Shown here in pieces: positions 24,418-37,699 of a DNA stretch of 64,000 nt (position 1 is its first letter; the number at the start of each line of letters is the position of its first letter). The position numbers and the translations under genes were made by a program. The notes under the pieces are model-generated. The model was not told where the DNA came from. It did no database searches and was given only the letters and a program-made list of their open reading frames with translations. This DNA comes from Hansfordia pulvinata (Eukaryota > Ascomycota > Sordariomycetes > Xylariales), in NCBI GenBank assembly GCA_006538405.1, contig BJKQ01000009.1, forward strand, positions 186,001 to 250,000, given 5' to 3'.

Positions 24418-27335
24418 TAGGTGCGACTACGAACTTGTCTAATTCCTGCAATCCGGCATGAACGGGAGTGATGGAAAACCGGGAGCCAATGCCGATCCAC
24501 CAGGACAGACAGAACAAAAAAAATCAAGTTTTGGGACGCGCGCCCCCGTTCTACCTAGAACACACAAAGATGGTCTCGCCCCCTTTCGCGCCTCATTCTC
24601 GCCGCGGCCACAGATTGGTTTGGGCTGGCAGCCGCCTGGTCAGGCTGCTGAAAGTCCAAGGCAAGCACGCCTACGATGTTTACGAAACACGGCTCAGTCC
24701 TCGGGGCGCGTCTGGGTGGCGAGAACAATCGGCTCTCATGGGAGACGCAACCGGCAAGGGAGGGGTGGGCGAGTGATCCTGGCGAGCTGGGAAGGTCCCT
24801 GGAGGTGAGGCTCGTCCGCTGTGGTGATCATCTCTCCTGCGCCTTTCCCCTCCCCCCCGGTCGTTCTGGAGAGCCTTGTTTGCAACCCAAAGGGCTGGAC
24901 TGGGCGCCACACACACATACACACAACATGTGCCCCCGAGTTCCGCATCGCCGTCCGGGATCTCCATCCTTCCTTTATTGCTGGTCCTCCCAATGATGAC
25001 ACTGGGCGGGAAGAAGCAATAACCGGGGGGGGGGGAGGTGGACTTGGCTCATTCATGCGAAAGAGCAAGGATACGCGGAGCCTCCGGGGGCTTACAAGAG
25101 AAGCAGCAGAGAACAACAACAATGGGTAAAACTCGGAAAGGAGAATTCTTCGGGCAAGAATAGAGTTGCGCCCTTTGGCCCGCCGCCAGACTTGGCGTTG
25201 TGGATTGGCTTGTCTCTTTCAATCAGCACTGCCGAGACACCGTTTCTCGGGGACTTTTCTTTTCCTTCTTTGCTTGCGTCAGACTACGACCATGGCGGGG
25301 TGTTCGCGCGCGGGCGCCTTGCGTGGCACGCCAGATGCAGCCTCGCGCGCAGGTCCCCCGGTGACAAGACAGCCGCCGCGGGCCAGGGCACGTCTCCGTC
25401 TGCAGCTTGAGAGCCCTCCCCCTGGCTGGGGCCCCGTCCTGGACCCGGCCGACTGGTATGGCCCGGGGTGGGAGGATTATTAGGGCAGGCAGGCGGATCC
25501 GGGTGTCAGCCGGGGAGGCGAGAAGGGGCAGAGGAAGCAAAGAAGGAGAGGAAAAGTCTGTGAGCAGAAGATTAGAAGAGGCAAATCCCTGCCCCTCCCT
25601 TGTCAAAAGGATTGAGTGAGCGGCGACGAGACAAGGGGGGAGAAGCCTTGGGGCTCTGCACCCCCTACGTACGAGTACTGGTAAACCTGCGTGCCTGCTT
25701 CTAATCTAGAGGTAATCCGACGTGCCACTCAGATGACTTACCCAAGGGCTTGGAGAACCTGCAGCTCTGGTGACTCGCCGGAGTTGTCGCATAACGACAC
25801 GCCGGACCATCCCCAGCGCGGTAGCAAGGCGAACATGCTCCCATCGCCCCACCCCCCCCCCCCCCCCTCCCGTTTATTGGCAGGCAGCTCCTTACGATGA
25901 ATACGAGAGATCAGGGGTTCCTCAGCAGAGTCCCCGTTACAGAGACCACCCCACCAGCAGGCCAGCCAGTCATGTGGCCCCCTTCCCAATCATCAATGGC
26001 TCGACATGTGCAAGTGGCTGTTTACCCCTGGCCGTTTCCCACGTTGATGCCTGTAACGGAGAGGGTGGATCGCGTGTGCGAGTACGATACAGCACTCGTA
26101 GGGCGCCCGCCCTCACAAACTCCCCGGCGCCTGGGGACCGGTGAGGCCCCAGCTCGAGATTCGGGACCACTCACTCCAGCAGGGGTGGCGGGGCTGTTAC
26201 TCGTAGTCGTAGAGAAGCCCTTCAGGGACCCCCCCTCCCTTTCCCCAGTAGCAAACCGTCAGGCCTCGTCTCTTCGCAGTTGGGATCGACTCTACCCGCG
26301 CCCTGTTCCGTTCAGGCAGACCTACTCGTACGACGAGGCAGCACACCTTGATGGCTGCCTGCTGGGCCCCCCCCCTTGAGGAACCGGCCTGTGCAAAAAA
26401 ACCCTGCTGTCAATCGAGCAGGGGAATGCCGAGAGCTCGGTTCATTCAGCGAAAGGCCTGGAGCCGGTGGCATGTCCCCGTGCGCAGAGATGGGCTCGGG
26501 ACAGGAGAGAGATACTCTCGTAGGGAGACCCTTGATCAAGCTGAGACGGTTTCGAAATAGACCACCCAAGTCAGAACACCTTATTTTACTCACCAGCTCA
26601 CACAGCCACAACAGAAAGTGTGATGAGATTCGGAAGTACGGACACTCGTAGCAGTCTTAAGAATCAACCGTTTCAGTAGTATAACAAGCACTTTCTCAAA
26701 CACACACTCCCCAACCCCGCAGCTACTCGGACACTTGGAAAATCAAGCCTCGAGCCTCCCAAAGTGGTTCTGGATCTGCAGCCCGTGAAAAGGCCAGAGA
26801 CTTGGCGTGAAACAAGCGCCGCCGCTCAAGTAGACGATGCAACCAATGCAAGTGAGCGGGCAATATTGGCTGTTGACGAGGAGCATGCCGAAAACCACTC
26901 ATCAGCCGGTCAGGCAGGTTCGGCAGGCAGGCTCTCGCGAACCGGCAACGTCGGGAGGGGCGCTGGCGGTGCGCGCTCCTGGGGAATTGGAGCGGCGAGC
27001 GCCGTGAAACCGCGCCGGCGACGAGGGGAAACGCGACTACGAGTGCCACGCTAACGGGGGGTTGTGTCGTCTGGCAGGCCACTCCCTGCCTGGCTCCGCG
27101 ACGTTGCTACGAGATCTCGTCGAGCTAACAACAAGAGGTCTCGTACCCAGAGTAGGGCTGTTGTGAGGGTATGGGCATGATAGACGCGAAAGAGAAAGGG
27201 GTGGGTGGGTAGGTGTGAGGCCAAGCTCCCTCTCGAGAGAAAGCACCACGGCCCGGGGACCTCGCGCATGAGCCTTTGTCTTTCTTCGACCTCGGTGATC
27301 GGCGGTCCCCGGATTACGAGTAGGGTCGCGCCGTC

Positions 27336-27386
27336 GCAGCCAGCAGCAGCAGCAGCAGCAGCAACAACAACATCAGCAGCAGCGGC
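27336..27386. repeat. CAG trinucleotide tract
   Basis: About seven CAG units are followed by CAA, CAT and three more CAG units. Neighbouring reading frames show no protein context, so I treat it as non-coding. Confidence 0.85.
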
Positions 27387-29334
27387 GAGTGGGCGACGTG
27401 ATAGGCATCCCCAATCGACAGACGCGCTGGCGCCGAAATGGAGCGAGACGGCAGAGTGCGAGCTTTAGCGCTTCGGCGACGTCCAACCCACCGCCAGCCC
27501 ATCGTGTGTATGTGTGTGCGTGTGTGTGGACGCCGAGGATGCATCGGCTTTCTCTTTCCTGGGCCGTCGACGGGGCTCTTGGCTCACGATTACGCGTTCG
27601 TCGGGGTCCTGTCATTGTCCTTGGTCTGCTAGGCGCACTTCTTCCCGTGTCGTCGTCAGTCAGTCATGAATGCCGTGGGCGGGGGGCCTTATGGATCCTG
27701 AACTAGTACGGCGCCACTACGGCCTTTTTCTCTCTCTCTCTCTCTCTCCTACTTCACTCTGGTCCCTCCTTTGCTGCCAATTCGGGATCAAGCATCCCGA
27801 TGATAGGCATCGCGGGGTGGAGGCGAAGCCGTCGCGCGGCAAGGCTGGCGGGGAGGGGTGTGTGTGTGCGCGTGGGAGGCGTTAATGGCTCAATAACCGG
27901 CGCCGTCAAGACAGCAGTAGACAGACGCCCGATCGGCCCATCAGCCTCACGAGGTTTGGCGTTTCCTCCTGTCCCCCGGAGATCTCCGGGGTCGGGCTGG
28001 GCTGGGCTAAGACAGGGCAGGGAGCCGACTCCCTCCGTGGGGCCAGTCAGGATATCACGAGCAACCCGAGGCAGGCTACAGACGCAACCACGGCAGCGTT
28101 CGGGATGGGCGGAGACTTTGTTTCCCCATGGCCCACGCGGCTCTGCAGTGGCGAAGGTGTTTCTTCTCCATTTCTCGTTGCCTGAGGTGTGTTGATCCTG
28201 CGGGCAGCAGAATCCGGAGAGCTTCGGGACGTCAGAGTCCTTAGCTCCCGAGGGAGACAGGAGTACGCACGTATGAGCCACCCGTACTTGACTGGATTCG
28301 GGAATGATAGGGCGTGCGTGTGCTGGACTCGGGGGGGGGGCAGCCTCTTTTCTCTTCTCCTTGCCTCCTCGCGACAGGCACGGAGAGTGCCGAGCACTAC
28401 TGCGGCCCCGGCCGACCAATCGCATTTGCCCTCGACCGACAGCCAGGTCCTCGGCGAGGGGCCGAGGCGGCGGCAACGGCGACGACGACGATGGCGGCGG
28501 AGCAGGAGAAGGAGAAGGAGAAGGTTCGGCGATCGCCCGGTGGACGGCCCGTGTGCTGTGCTGTGCTGTGCGGTGCCGTGTCTGACGAATACGGGTACTT
28601 AGGTATGTACATAGAAGGGTGCCCGCGCCAAAGCCAAAGGCCGCCGCAAAGGCCACGCCGACCGGGGGTGGGGAGCCGGCGGTGGCTGCGAGCACCAACT
28701 TCAACTTACCAACTTCAACTTCAAGACTGGCAGACGATGGCCTCTCCCGGTTAGCGCGCACGCGGGGCCGCTCACCGGCCCGCCAAGACACGCGCGAGAG
28801 AGGCTGGCAGGCACCAGGTAAGAGCACTCAACCCCGGGCAGGTGGCAGGCCAGTCAGGCTTCTAGAAAGGACAGAAGAAGCAAAGGGCCAGAGGCGGGAG
28901 GAGACGAAAAGAGACAAGCCTCCTCTGCTTGTGTTTGTGGTCAGCCGCCAACAGGAACAGGTAACTCTACCTAGGTACATACCTACCTACCTAGCGTGGC
29001 TGGGTACTCACAGCACGAGTACCACGAGACGTGCGTGAGCCATCATCGGATTGGGGCTTGGACAGCCAGTCGTATGCCATATCGGACGGACGGACAGACG
29101 GGCGGGTGGGTTGCAAGCACCTCTTCCTGCAGAGAGACGTGGCTCAACCTTGGCCTGTCGCTGTCATCGGCGTCTGTCCAACACGTCTTAGCGCGGCCGC
29201 GCGCTTCTTCCTACGAGTACGCCGCTGGCTGGAGACGGAACCCCTGCGAAGACTGATGAGATGACTGAAGACTGATCAAGATAGAACAGGTACGAGTAGC
29301 CCTGCTGACCGACCGAATAGGCAGCTGTGAAGAA

Positions 29335-29351
29335 CCCCCCCCCCCCCCCCC
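29335..29351. repeat. C17 homopolymer
   Basis: This is an uninterrupted run of 17 cytosines in the gene-poor region. Confidence 0.9.
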
Positions 29352-30317
29352 TCTTGCCTTGGGCGGCCTGGCCGAGCTGACGATCCGGAGCCAATCCTGC
29401 CGGAAGAAAAGCCTCTTCCTCTGCGTCTCTGTTGTCCCGTCCCTGTCTGTCTCTGTCGCCTTCTCTGTACCTGGCTCTCCCTCTCGCTCCCCCTTTGCGG
29501 CTGGCATCTCCCGGCCTTTGGGTCCCCCCCTGCGAGCGAGTGGCAACACGATCGACGACAAACCCTGCGCCGCATCAGGCGCTTCGGGACCTCTGTCCGG
29601 ACTGCATTACGAGCATTGCCTCTCCCCCCCCCTCCTCCCTGCAGCGGCATGCATCCTGGGAGGGGGGGGGGGTCCCGTCCCATCGCGCGCAGTGGCCGCG
29701 GCGGCTGGCCGTGCCTGCGTCGTCTGCGCCTGTGACGTGCCTTGTGCCTGGAGACGAGACCGACGGCGAGAGGTAAAAAAAAAAAAAAAGGCTCCCGGCG
29801 TCTTTTTGCCACATGAGGCTCTACTCGTGTCCCCAAACCAGATCGGCTCAAGGCTGGTGCGAAGACTCGAACCCAGCCCGATCGCCTTCCTTCCAGGATC
29901 GGATCACCACAGGCGTCAAGGGATGAGGTTGTCTGATTCGCCGGTTTCCGAAGAACGCGGGAGCTCGAGCAGACGAGATGTTGCCGAAGGCACCAGCCCC
30001 CCCAAAAAAAACCCAGGAACGGGCGCAGAAAGGGCGACCAAGCCCACCGGATGACACGTGGACCGAGGGTTAGTTCCGCCGCTGAGACTCATAGCTTGCG
30101 TGCTTAATAAAAGTCCCTACTCGTACTTTACCTACTCGTACCTAAACCACAGGTAAGCTACTCGTAGTGAGTTCCGGGTTCGAGTTAGTTGGCACGTCGA
30201 CTCGGGGAGAGAAGTGAAGCCAGCTAGTCACTGTAGAGATGCGATTGGCAACTCGTTGGACCTACGAGCGATCATTAGATCGCGAGTACTCTATTGGTTC
30301 GAGTGTGGCTTGCAAGA

Positions 30318-30340
30318 GTGGTGGTGGTGGTGGTGGTGGG
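30318..30340. repeat. GTG trinucleotide tract
   Basis: About seven GTG units occur here. A second, imperfect GTG/GAT tract lies about 140 bp downstream, near 30461-30486, and the reverse-complement CCACCACCACCACC follows near 30510. A self-pairing transcript is therefore possible. Confidence 0.8.
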
Positions 30341-33300
30341 TGTTCCCAGAATAGGCCACAGCTCCGAGATCCAAACACGATCCGCAAAGGGGCCTGTCAT
30401 CTCCCTCGACGATTTCATCACCGGCCTGCCGCGGGCTCCGCTGCGTTACAGCAACCCCGGGGTGGTGATGGTGGTGGTGGTGATGGCATTGCTGCTCGCT
30501 GCTCGTCCACCACCACCACCACATGGCTGGGTTTGTAAGTAGTCTAGCGCCCGAGATGCAGCGGTAGTGCCTCAGCACAGACTGAGCTGAGACGTTGGAG
30601 GGCTCGAGGTAAACACCGGCCGCCTGCAAGCCCCCCCCAGCAAGTCTCCATTTCCCATCTTGATCTCGGGAGGGGCGCGGAGAGAAGGGGAAAGAAGGGG
30701 GGGGGGATGGGGCACTGGCCCAGTGAACTACTGATTTCACTGGCTAGCGGGCACAGGGCACGCGCACTAGAAGGCTTCGAAGGCTTCGAGAAGACGTCCG
30801 GAAATTTCACCCCCAGCAGGTCAGGTCCCCGTGCGTCGCCGGCGGCCAGCTTTTGGTGTATGGAGAAGACTATTTGCGATGGCGCAAGAGCCGGGGGGTC
30901 AAGAGGGAGTGGGAAAGGGAGAGGGAGAGAGAGCCGTGCGTTGTCCACGGCGGTGCGGAATGGGATGACGAACAACGGTCCCCGCTTCCCCCCCTCTCCC
31001 CCGACAAACGGCCCCTTCCCGGAGAATATCAGGTGTACGGAGCATTCGTAGATTTGTTCTAGCTCATTGTCACCAACGGGCACGGCCACAAGACCACCAA
31101 GGTCAGGTCTAGTTATAGTGGGATCACGGAAGATGAGTTTAATCATGGTGGCAAAAGCCGGCACCGTCACGCCGGAACCCCTCCTTGGAGGTTGGGCGCG
31201 TGAGCGGACGAGCACGAGTAGATGCTTCCTAGCTGACACTGGGCGTTGGTTCTTCCAATGAACCCCGCGAAGAGCGGTTGGCAAGGCGCTGCCTCAGACG
31301 CTCCCCTGAGTGAAACCGAGAGCTCCATCGCATGATTCCTGGACTGGTGACTGCTTAGGTACCTTATCGGATCAACCTCCCATGCCCAATACAGAGCGGG
31401 CAATGAGCCCAGTCTCTCCGGCAGACAAGGAGAGACTTCTCCGTACGAGTGCGTCCTCTCTGTTCAAGTGATACCCCGTATTGGCAAGGGGGGGGGTCCA
31501 AGGCTGGAGGGGCCTCGCTCGCAGGGCCACCCACTCTCATCTTGCTGCACACTGCTCACTGCTCACTGCCCACTCTAGACTCGTAACTGCCCAGCGCGGG
31601 TGGTGGCATCACGAGCACCTCTTCTTTATTTGGACACATGCACGGGCCCTGGCATGCTTACTCCGTGACGCGCCGCACCAGAAGCGTGCGTGTTGGGTGG
31701 ACCATCGCCAGTCTCTGACACTCCGCTCGTCACGGACCCGCGTAGAGCGGAGAGCGGAGAGAGGGAGAAGGGGGGGGGGGGGTACTATAACTAGAAGGTC
31801 TGTAAGGGCGTCAAAGCGCAGTGCCATAAGTACGTGGTAGATATTCTGCTCTTGGACCTGCTCTCATCACGCGTAATGCTCCTTGCCTTGGGCCTAGTTC
31901 CGCCGCAAAACCCTTCGAGAAGCCTGCTCAACCCGGCCTAGCCCCGTGATCTATCTCAGCCCCGCCAGAAGCGACTTGATGTCGATGACCCCGGCTCATC
32001 TCCTTCTACCAGTACCAGTAGCACCCCCGTACGCGTACGAGTATCCCACTCACATCCCCCCCCCCCCACCGGCCGGCCCTTGAAACGAGGGCGTCCTGTG
32101 ATCCATGCCCCTACATGCCAGTGCCAATTTCCCAGGCCCGTTTTCCCTTCTGGGGCTCTTCTCCCTATCTCTCCCTCTCTCTCTCGTTCTCTCCTTGTTC
32201 TGTCGCCTGCGCACGTACGCACGATCGCCTCGCTCTGACCATTGGGCTCCGACAGATTCCTATTCCCCGAAGAGCCGACCAGGAAGAAAGAGAAAAAGCT
32301 ACGAGTTGGGAAACGCGCTAACCCCGGTAGTCGTTTGGTCTCGTCCACGCGCCCTATTCGTCATTTTAGGCCTGCGCTGAGGCCCCAGGGAATCTCGGGT
32401 CATCGCCAGCCGCGTGGGCAATGGACATGCCCGTAAGCAAGGTACCATCCTAATGTGGTGGTGGTGGTGGGAACGCATGGCTCGCGCCCGACCCCTTCCC
32501 CCCCTGTCAGCAAGCCCGTCTTATATGCATGCTACGCGGGCGGGCGGCTGCACGGATCCCTCACCTCGACGAGCTGGTTGTTCTCCGAGGCCTTCTCGAA
32601 GCCTTCCCTTCCCTCTCCAAAAGAGGGAGGCTAACAAAAAAGGTTGGAGAAGCCGCGTGGGCTTGGGGTCGCCAAGGCTGCATACAAGTGTCCTGGACTG
32701 CGTGCCCGCGCCCAGCACACACTTCCCGACAGTCCACAGCAGCCCCGGTTCTCTTCTCGCCGGGTGAGCTGCAGGATGAGATACGAGTGTTGAGCAGAAG
32801 AGAGCGGGGGGTCGCACACTCATGCAACACGGCGAACTTGCAGCAAAGCACCTTGGCTGCTGCTCTCCGAGTATGTGAGCAGTGGGGGAAAGGGCCTGAC
32901 GACGACAGTGGAGGGCGCTTGTCTGGGGAGAGGGAAGGGGCCCAAGCGCATAGCCGTCCAACAGCCTTACTTGGGACATGGATGACGTTCCCACGGTAGC
33001 GCGCGCTGACGCAGCCAGATGATGGGGGGGGCCCAGCTCTTCTCCTGCGAGAGATACTCGTAGGTAGTCTGGGTTTTTACTCGGGGCCGCGCTAAGAGTA
33101 TAGTACGGATAGCAGGGGGAGCGCAGACCCCACGAGTACGGCCGCAGACACGAATAGCTTGGACAGGGTTCAGTGAGCGGATGCAACTGCAAGGAAGCGG
33201 GAGGAAAAGGGAGGGCAGTGTCGGGGAAACGCCGAACGTGGAAAGTCGGCGTGCATGCGAACGCGTAGCTGACGACGAAAGAGCGAAGAGGAAAGGGACG

Positions 33301-36300
33301 ACAAAAAAAAAAACGACTCCAGATCGTAATGTGTAGAGACTCGACGAGTCAGATGAGGTCATGCAGGGCACAAGATTGCCTTCATCTCGCCCGCTTCCCA
33401 GAACACTCGCACCCGCGGGTGTCCCGTTTGCTTGCCCACCCCCCCAAAAGCACGCGCGAGCAGGGGGCCAGCGCAGAGTCTTATTTGGGACGGGCTTCTC
33501 GGTAGTTCTCTACGGTTCCGCACTTCCACCCCCCCGGGGGCTCTACCACACACGCATGGTGTCTGTTCGTACGAGTACTCGCGGGTCTCTTGACTCTCTT
33601 CAAGGCTCTGCCGCCGACGCCGCCGTTGCTGCGCAGTCAGCAACTCGAAAGGGGCTTCGGGCGGGCCGGCAAGTCATGCAAGAGAGACGCAGGGCAGATG
33701 GCGCTTGCAGAAGAATATGAAGAAAAAAGAAGAAGATGAAGAAAAAACAGAAAAAGAGAATGAGGAAACAGACAAGGGCCCTGTGCTCTCGATGGGCCCG
33801 CCAAGGGGGCGGCAGACTGACAGGAACCTGGACCAAATCTTTTTTTGGGTGCTAGGTTTCGAGGGCAATTAATGCTCAATGCGCACGTCAATCGACTCGG
33901 GGGGACTACGAGCACTCCGTACCGGTATGACGAGCCCACCGTAGAAAGACCCCGGTTCAGCAAATTCCCGATAGATTCGACCCTGGATGGGCTGGCCGCC
34001 CAGGGAGGTGTGCTCGTCCGCGTACAGGCAAAGGACAGGGTGTGTCTACGAGTTTGGAGTGTGCAGTGACGCTGGTTACATGGGTGTATCAGCGACCCGA
34101 ATACGTATCCGTACTTGCGCCTCCGTTCGGAGCGGCTGTCTTAGTGAGAAAACAAAACAAAAGAAAAACAGAACAAAAGCAAGCAAAAGGCTGCGAACCA
34201 AACGGCGCTCCTCCCTAGAGCCCGCACCGTTGGGCGGCAAGAGTTGCCTCCTTTTTAATTCTCCTTCTTCCCTCTTCTCCCCTCCCATGCCCCCTCCCTA
34301 GCCCTTTTGCCCTTGTAGCCTCAGGCCCATTACGATGGCAAAGACGGGCGGCAGCTGTCTTTGCAGGGGAGGCATGCGGGGCCCGCCGCCCAACTTGTAC
34401 GTACGAGCTGCATCGCGAGCAGCGAGGATTGGAGAGGGCAACGTGAGAAGGAAGAAAAAAAGTAAATAAAAAGGAAACATCCCAGACAATGGGCCTCTTG
34501 GACCCGTTCTAGGCCTCAAGAGTTCTGTTCCGAGAACCAGAGCGCCACGGGCGACTGACGTTGAACAGTTTCGGAGCGCAGTGACCATGTCATGCCAAGG
34601 GCTATTTTGGTCTGAGCGAGGCCCTGCTCGATACTCTCAGGCACGAGTATCATCGTACTCGTTCTCTCTTGAGACTGCTGCGAGTAGAGGGCGTGAGAAG
34701 AAGCCCATGACCTTGCCAGCAGGCTCCCGGGCCTCCCATTCGGCACTCCCGTGACCCTGTCCGTTTCAACCGGTGCCTGCACGTGCGTCTCCCGCCCTGC
34801 ATAGATGAGCCCGAGGATGGCTAGTTTCGAAAAGCATGGGCGGGTGAGCGGGACGACAGGGAGACCGGCAGCAAGCAGGACAGGAGGCCAGAGAACGAGA
34901 CCCGCCGGCGTGCCTTTCTGCAAGTACATGTATGAAGATTACGAGGCAGCCACGAGACGGCGACGGGGCAACGGGTCGTTTCTGGAAAACAGAGCACGGA
35001 GCAAAGGCAGGCAGGGCAGAGGCTCGCCGAATAGGGAGGCAGGTTTTGAGGCTTGTGTGCTAATAATAAACCATCAGCCTTGGTCGTCAAGCCTATCCAC
35101 AAGTCATACCGGCGAATCCGGAGCCCTGAGCAGAAGAGAGTCGCGCCTGGGCTGTCCTATCGCAGGGTATTGGCAGGAGACGTACAAGGCTCTCAGGCCT
35201 CACTCCGTTCAGGACGATCGGGGTGGTTGAACAGACCTGTGCGGAGGAGTCGTCTGCAGAGCAGCGCCAGTCACGCCTCTGCATTGGGACCAACCCTGCC
35301 TGGCACCGGTTTGTGGCCTGCTGGGAGTACTGGCCTGTAGCCAGAGAATGATGAGGCTGGCAGTGATGGCTGGCTCACAGCTCTCGCACCGTGGACAGGT
35401 AGTCATGTGGCATCGTGGTGGATAAAGCCCCTGGGCTGGGACAGAGCCCCCCCTAAGGGGCCGGTGGGCGAAGCAGCCCACTCTGTCAGGCCCAAACGCC
35501 ATGCGATCCAATGCGCCCGGGGGCCCCACGGGCAATCCCAAGCAGCCGCTCGCTGAGCCCATGAGGACGGGTTTTGGGTGGTTTTGGGTGGCCGTAGCGC
35601 GTGGGCGAGGGCGGGTGCTAATCGCCATGCCAGTCTCTTCTGGGAGCTTGGCCCGGCACCAGCGCGCCCAGCAGGCTGGAAAGGGAGCGCCGTAGCTCCC
35701 AGTTAGCGCTTCTGGTGGAGGCGCAGAAGCCGGGTCGCTCTGGTTTGGAAGCGCGGTGGAAGCGACAAAGAACGCCGGCTTACGAGTACTTGTCGCACTC
35801 GTGGTGAAGCGAGTACCTCGGAACGACAGGCAGGGCGGTGAGGGCCAAGGTGAATCGACACCATGACAGAGCTGGATCTCGGCCATTTCTGTTCTGACCC
35901 TACCATACCGTACCCAGCAGAGGCATAAGTCGGGATATGCAATGAGACGCTTAGCGGCGCGAGTACTCTGACGTACTCGTGCGATGAGCCCAATGTCAAT
36001 TGATACTGCACGTACTCGTTTCGTGTACTTGAATGGAATCACATGCTACACCCCATGCACCCCTGTGCCGTTTGCGCTACACAAATACATACCTCTATCG
36101 TTTCCCCCATCTCTCCCAGTCAACAGTGCCCCCGTCGCTTCACAGCGGCTGATACGAGAACCTAAGATGAAGCTGCCAGGCCGTTGGCGATATAGCCGGA
36201 GCCACCAGCGCAACAACGCCATGGAAACTGAAACCAGGCACTGGTGGATAGCCAGTATATGCAGTGGACGGAGGAATCTGGGCTGTTCTGTTGTTATTGG

Positions 36301-37699
36301 CCCAATCTGGTCATTTCCCACCCAGCACGCGCGCGAGGCGTTTGGACGCCTCCAGCTTGCCTCCACACACCAGACCTTCTTTTTTTACCTTTTTGGCGTG
36401 CTCCCGCCTGGTGCAGCCGCCCGGAAGAAGATTCTACGCGCACTCGATGCATAACAAGTCCCACGCCGCGCATGTAGCTAGAAGGAGTGCTGGAGATCTA
36501 CGCCAATCTTGAAGTGCTCGTTCTCGCACGCACGTGCCCGATGCCCTCGTTAGCGGGAAGTACCCAGTTACTCGTATCCGGCCATGTACTTGAAGCCCAC
36601 CGGGTGCTGGCCGCTCCGGCCATCCAAAACGCCCGCGCCTGCGCCTGCACCCACACACACAGACGAGCACAGACGCTCAGATGCAGGCACATGCTCACCA
36701 GGAGGTTGCTCTTCATCAACAGCACCCCCGATGACGAGGGCCAGATGATGTATTCTCGAGCGCAGTCCCCAGAGCTAGACATGGGTTTCCTGCAAGCGCG
36801 GGTAGGCCACGCCGCAAGGGGCGCGTTCATCGAGCGAGACCAACTCAACCTCGGGTACCTGAATGAGGTGCATCCGAAGAGGTAGATGGGAGTGGAGGGC
36901 ATCGTCGAGGTACTTGTAGCTGTCCTTTTCGGGTAGCCGCAGATAACGGCGGACTGCCTTCCATTGCCTCGAAGACTGTTGCGAGTCCACCGGGTGCGAG
37001 TACCCGCGAGCGGGCTTACATCGACAGAGACACAGAAACACGCCCAGAAGCATACCTACGACGGTGTATTCGCGACACCCTGCCCGCCCGGTGGGCGAAC
37101 GGACGGGCCACCGAGAACGTGAGACGCTCCGCGACGAGTCTGTCATTCCAATTCCATTTCGGCGCGCCCATCTCACCACTCGCGGACCTCAGCACCATGG
37201 CATCCATCCAGTCCGACCAGTCCAAGCCCCAGGGCCGGCCAGATGGGCGTGTGCGAGTGAATCGACGAGTGGGTGGACGACCCACGGGCGCCTGTGCCAA
37301 GCGCAGGCCAGCCAGTCCGGCCTGTCGAGCGAGCAGGTCCGTTCCTTGAAGCTTGACGTTGGATCTGATCTGCCGGGGGGAGGGGGGTCTGTTTAGATGA
37401 CATGACGGCCAAGGCGAGGGCAGCGTGGTGGACGGAGCCGGGAGGGCGTGTTTTCGTAGAAGTAGGTACTCCATAGGCAGGAGGGCAGTCGTACGTACTA
37501 CTCGTACTATGGGGACGGGTGTGGCATCGTCACGGCCCTGGCTCGCTGGGCTGCAAAGCACCACCACCTCGAAGAGGCGGCCTAGTCGCAGGGACCCGAC
37601 TTCACTTCCACAGGTACCTGGGCTACGAGCGGAGTGGAGGCGGGCACACAGGTACCTACGTACCTCCACCCCCCGGCGCATGTCCACAGCCATCCACTC

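Larger units (their letters stand above)
19026..37699. other. 18.7-kb region without a supportable gene
   Basis: Both strands have many open frames of 60-360 codons because the DNA is GC-rich, but none shows a known motif, coherent codon use or plausible splice structure. No transposase, reverse transcriptase, terminal repeat or AT-rich RIP tract is visible. The content is microsatellites ((CT)n near 22850 and 27730, (AG)n at 24380, CAG at 27341, GTG at 30318 and 30464, GTG near 32457), G/C homopolymers (25025, 25852, 28331, 29335, 29662, 30697, 31770, 32056), and TACGAGTA/TACTCGTA octamers at 25670-37499. The segment 19.0-25.6 kb lacks the octamer. Confidence 0.5.

Noticed and set aside
27754..28827. 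357-codon minus-strand open frame in the gene-poor region
   Set aside because: It is low-complexity (Ser/Pro/Arg runs) and covers microsatellites and a G10 run. GC-rich non-coding DNA explains it.
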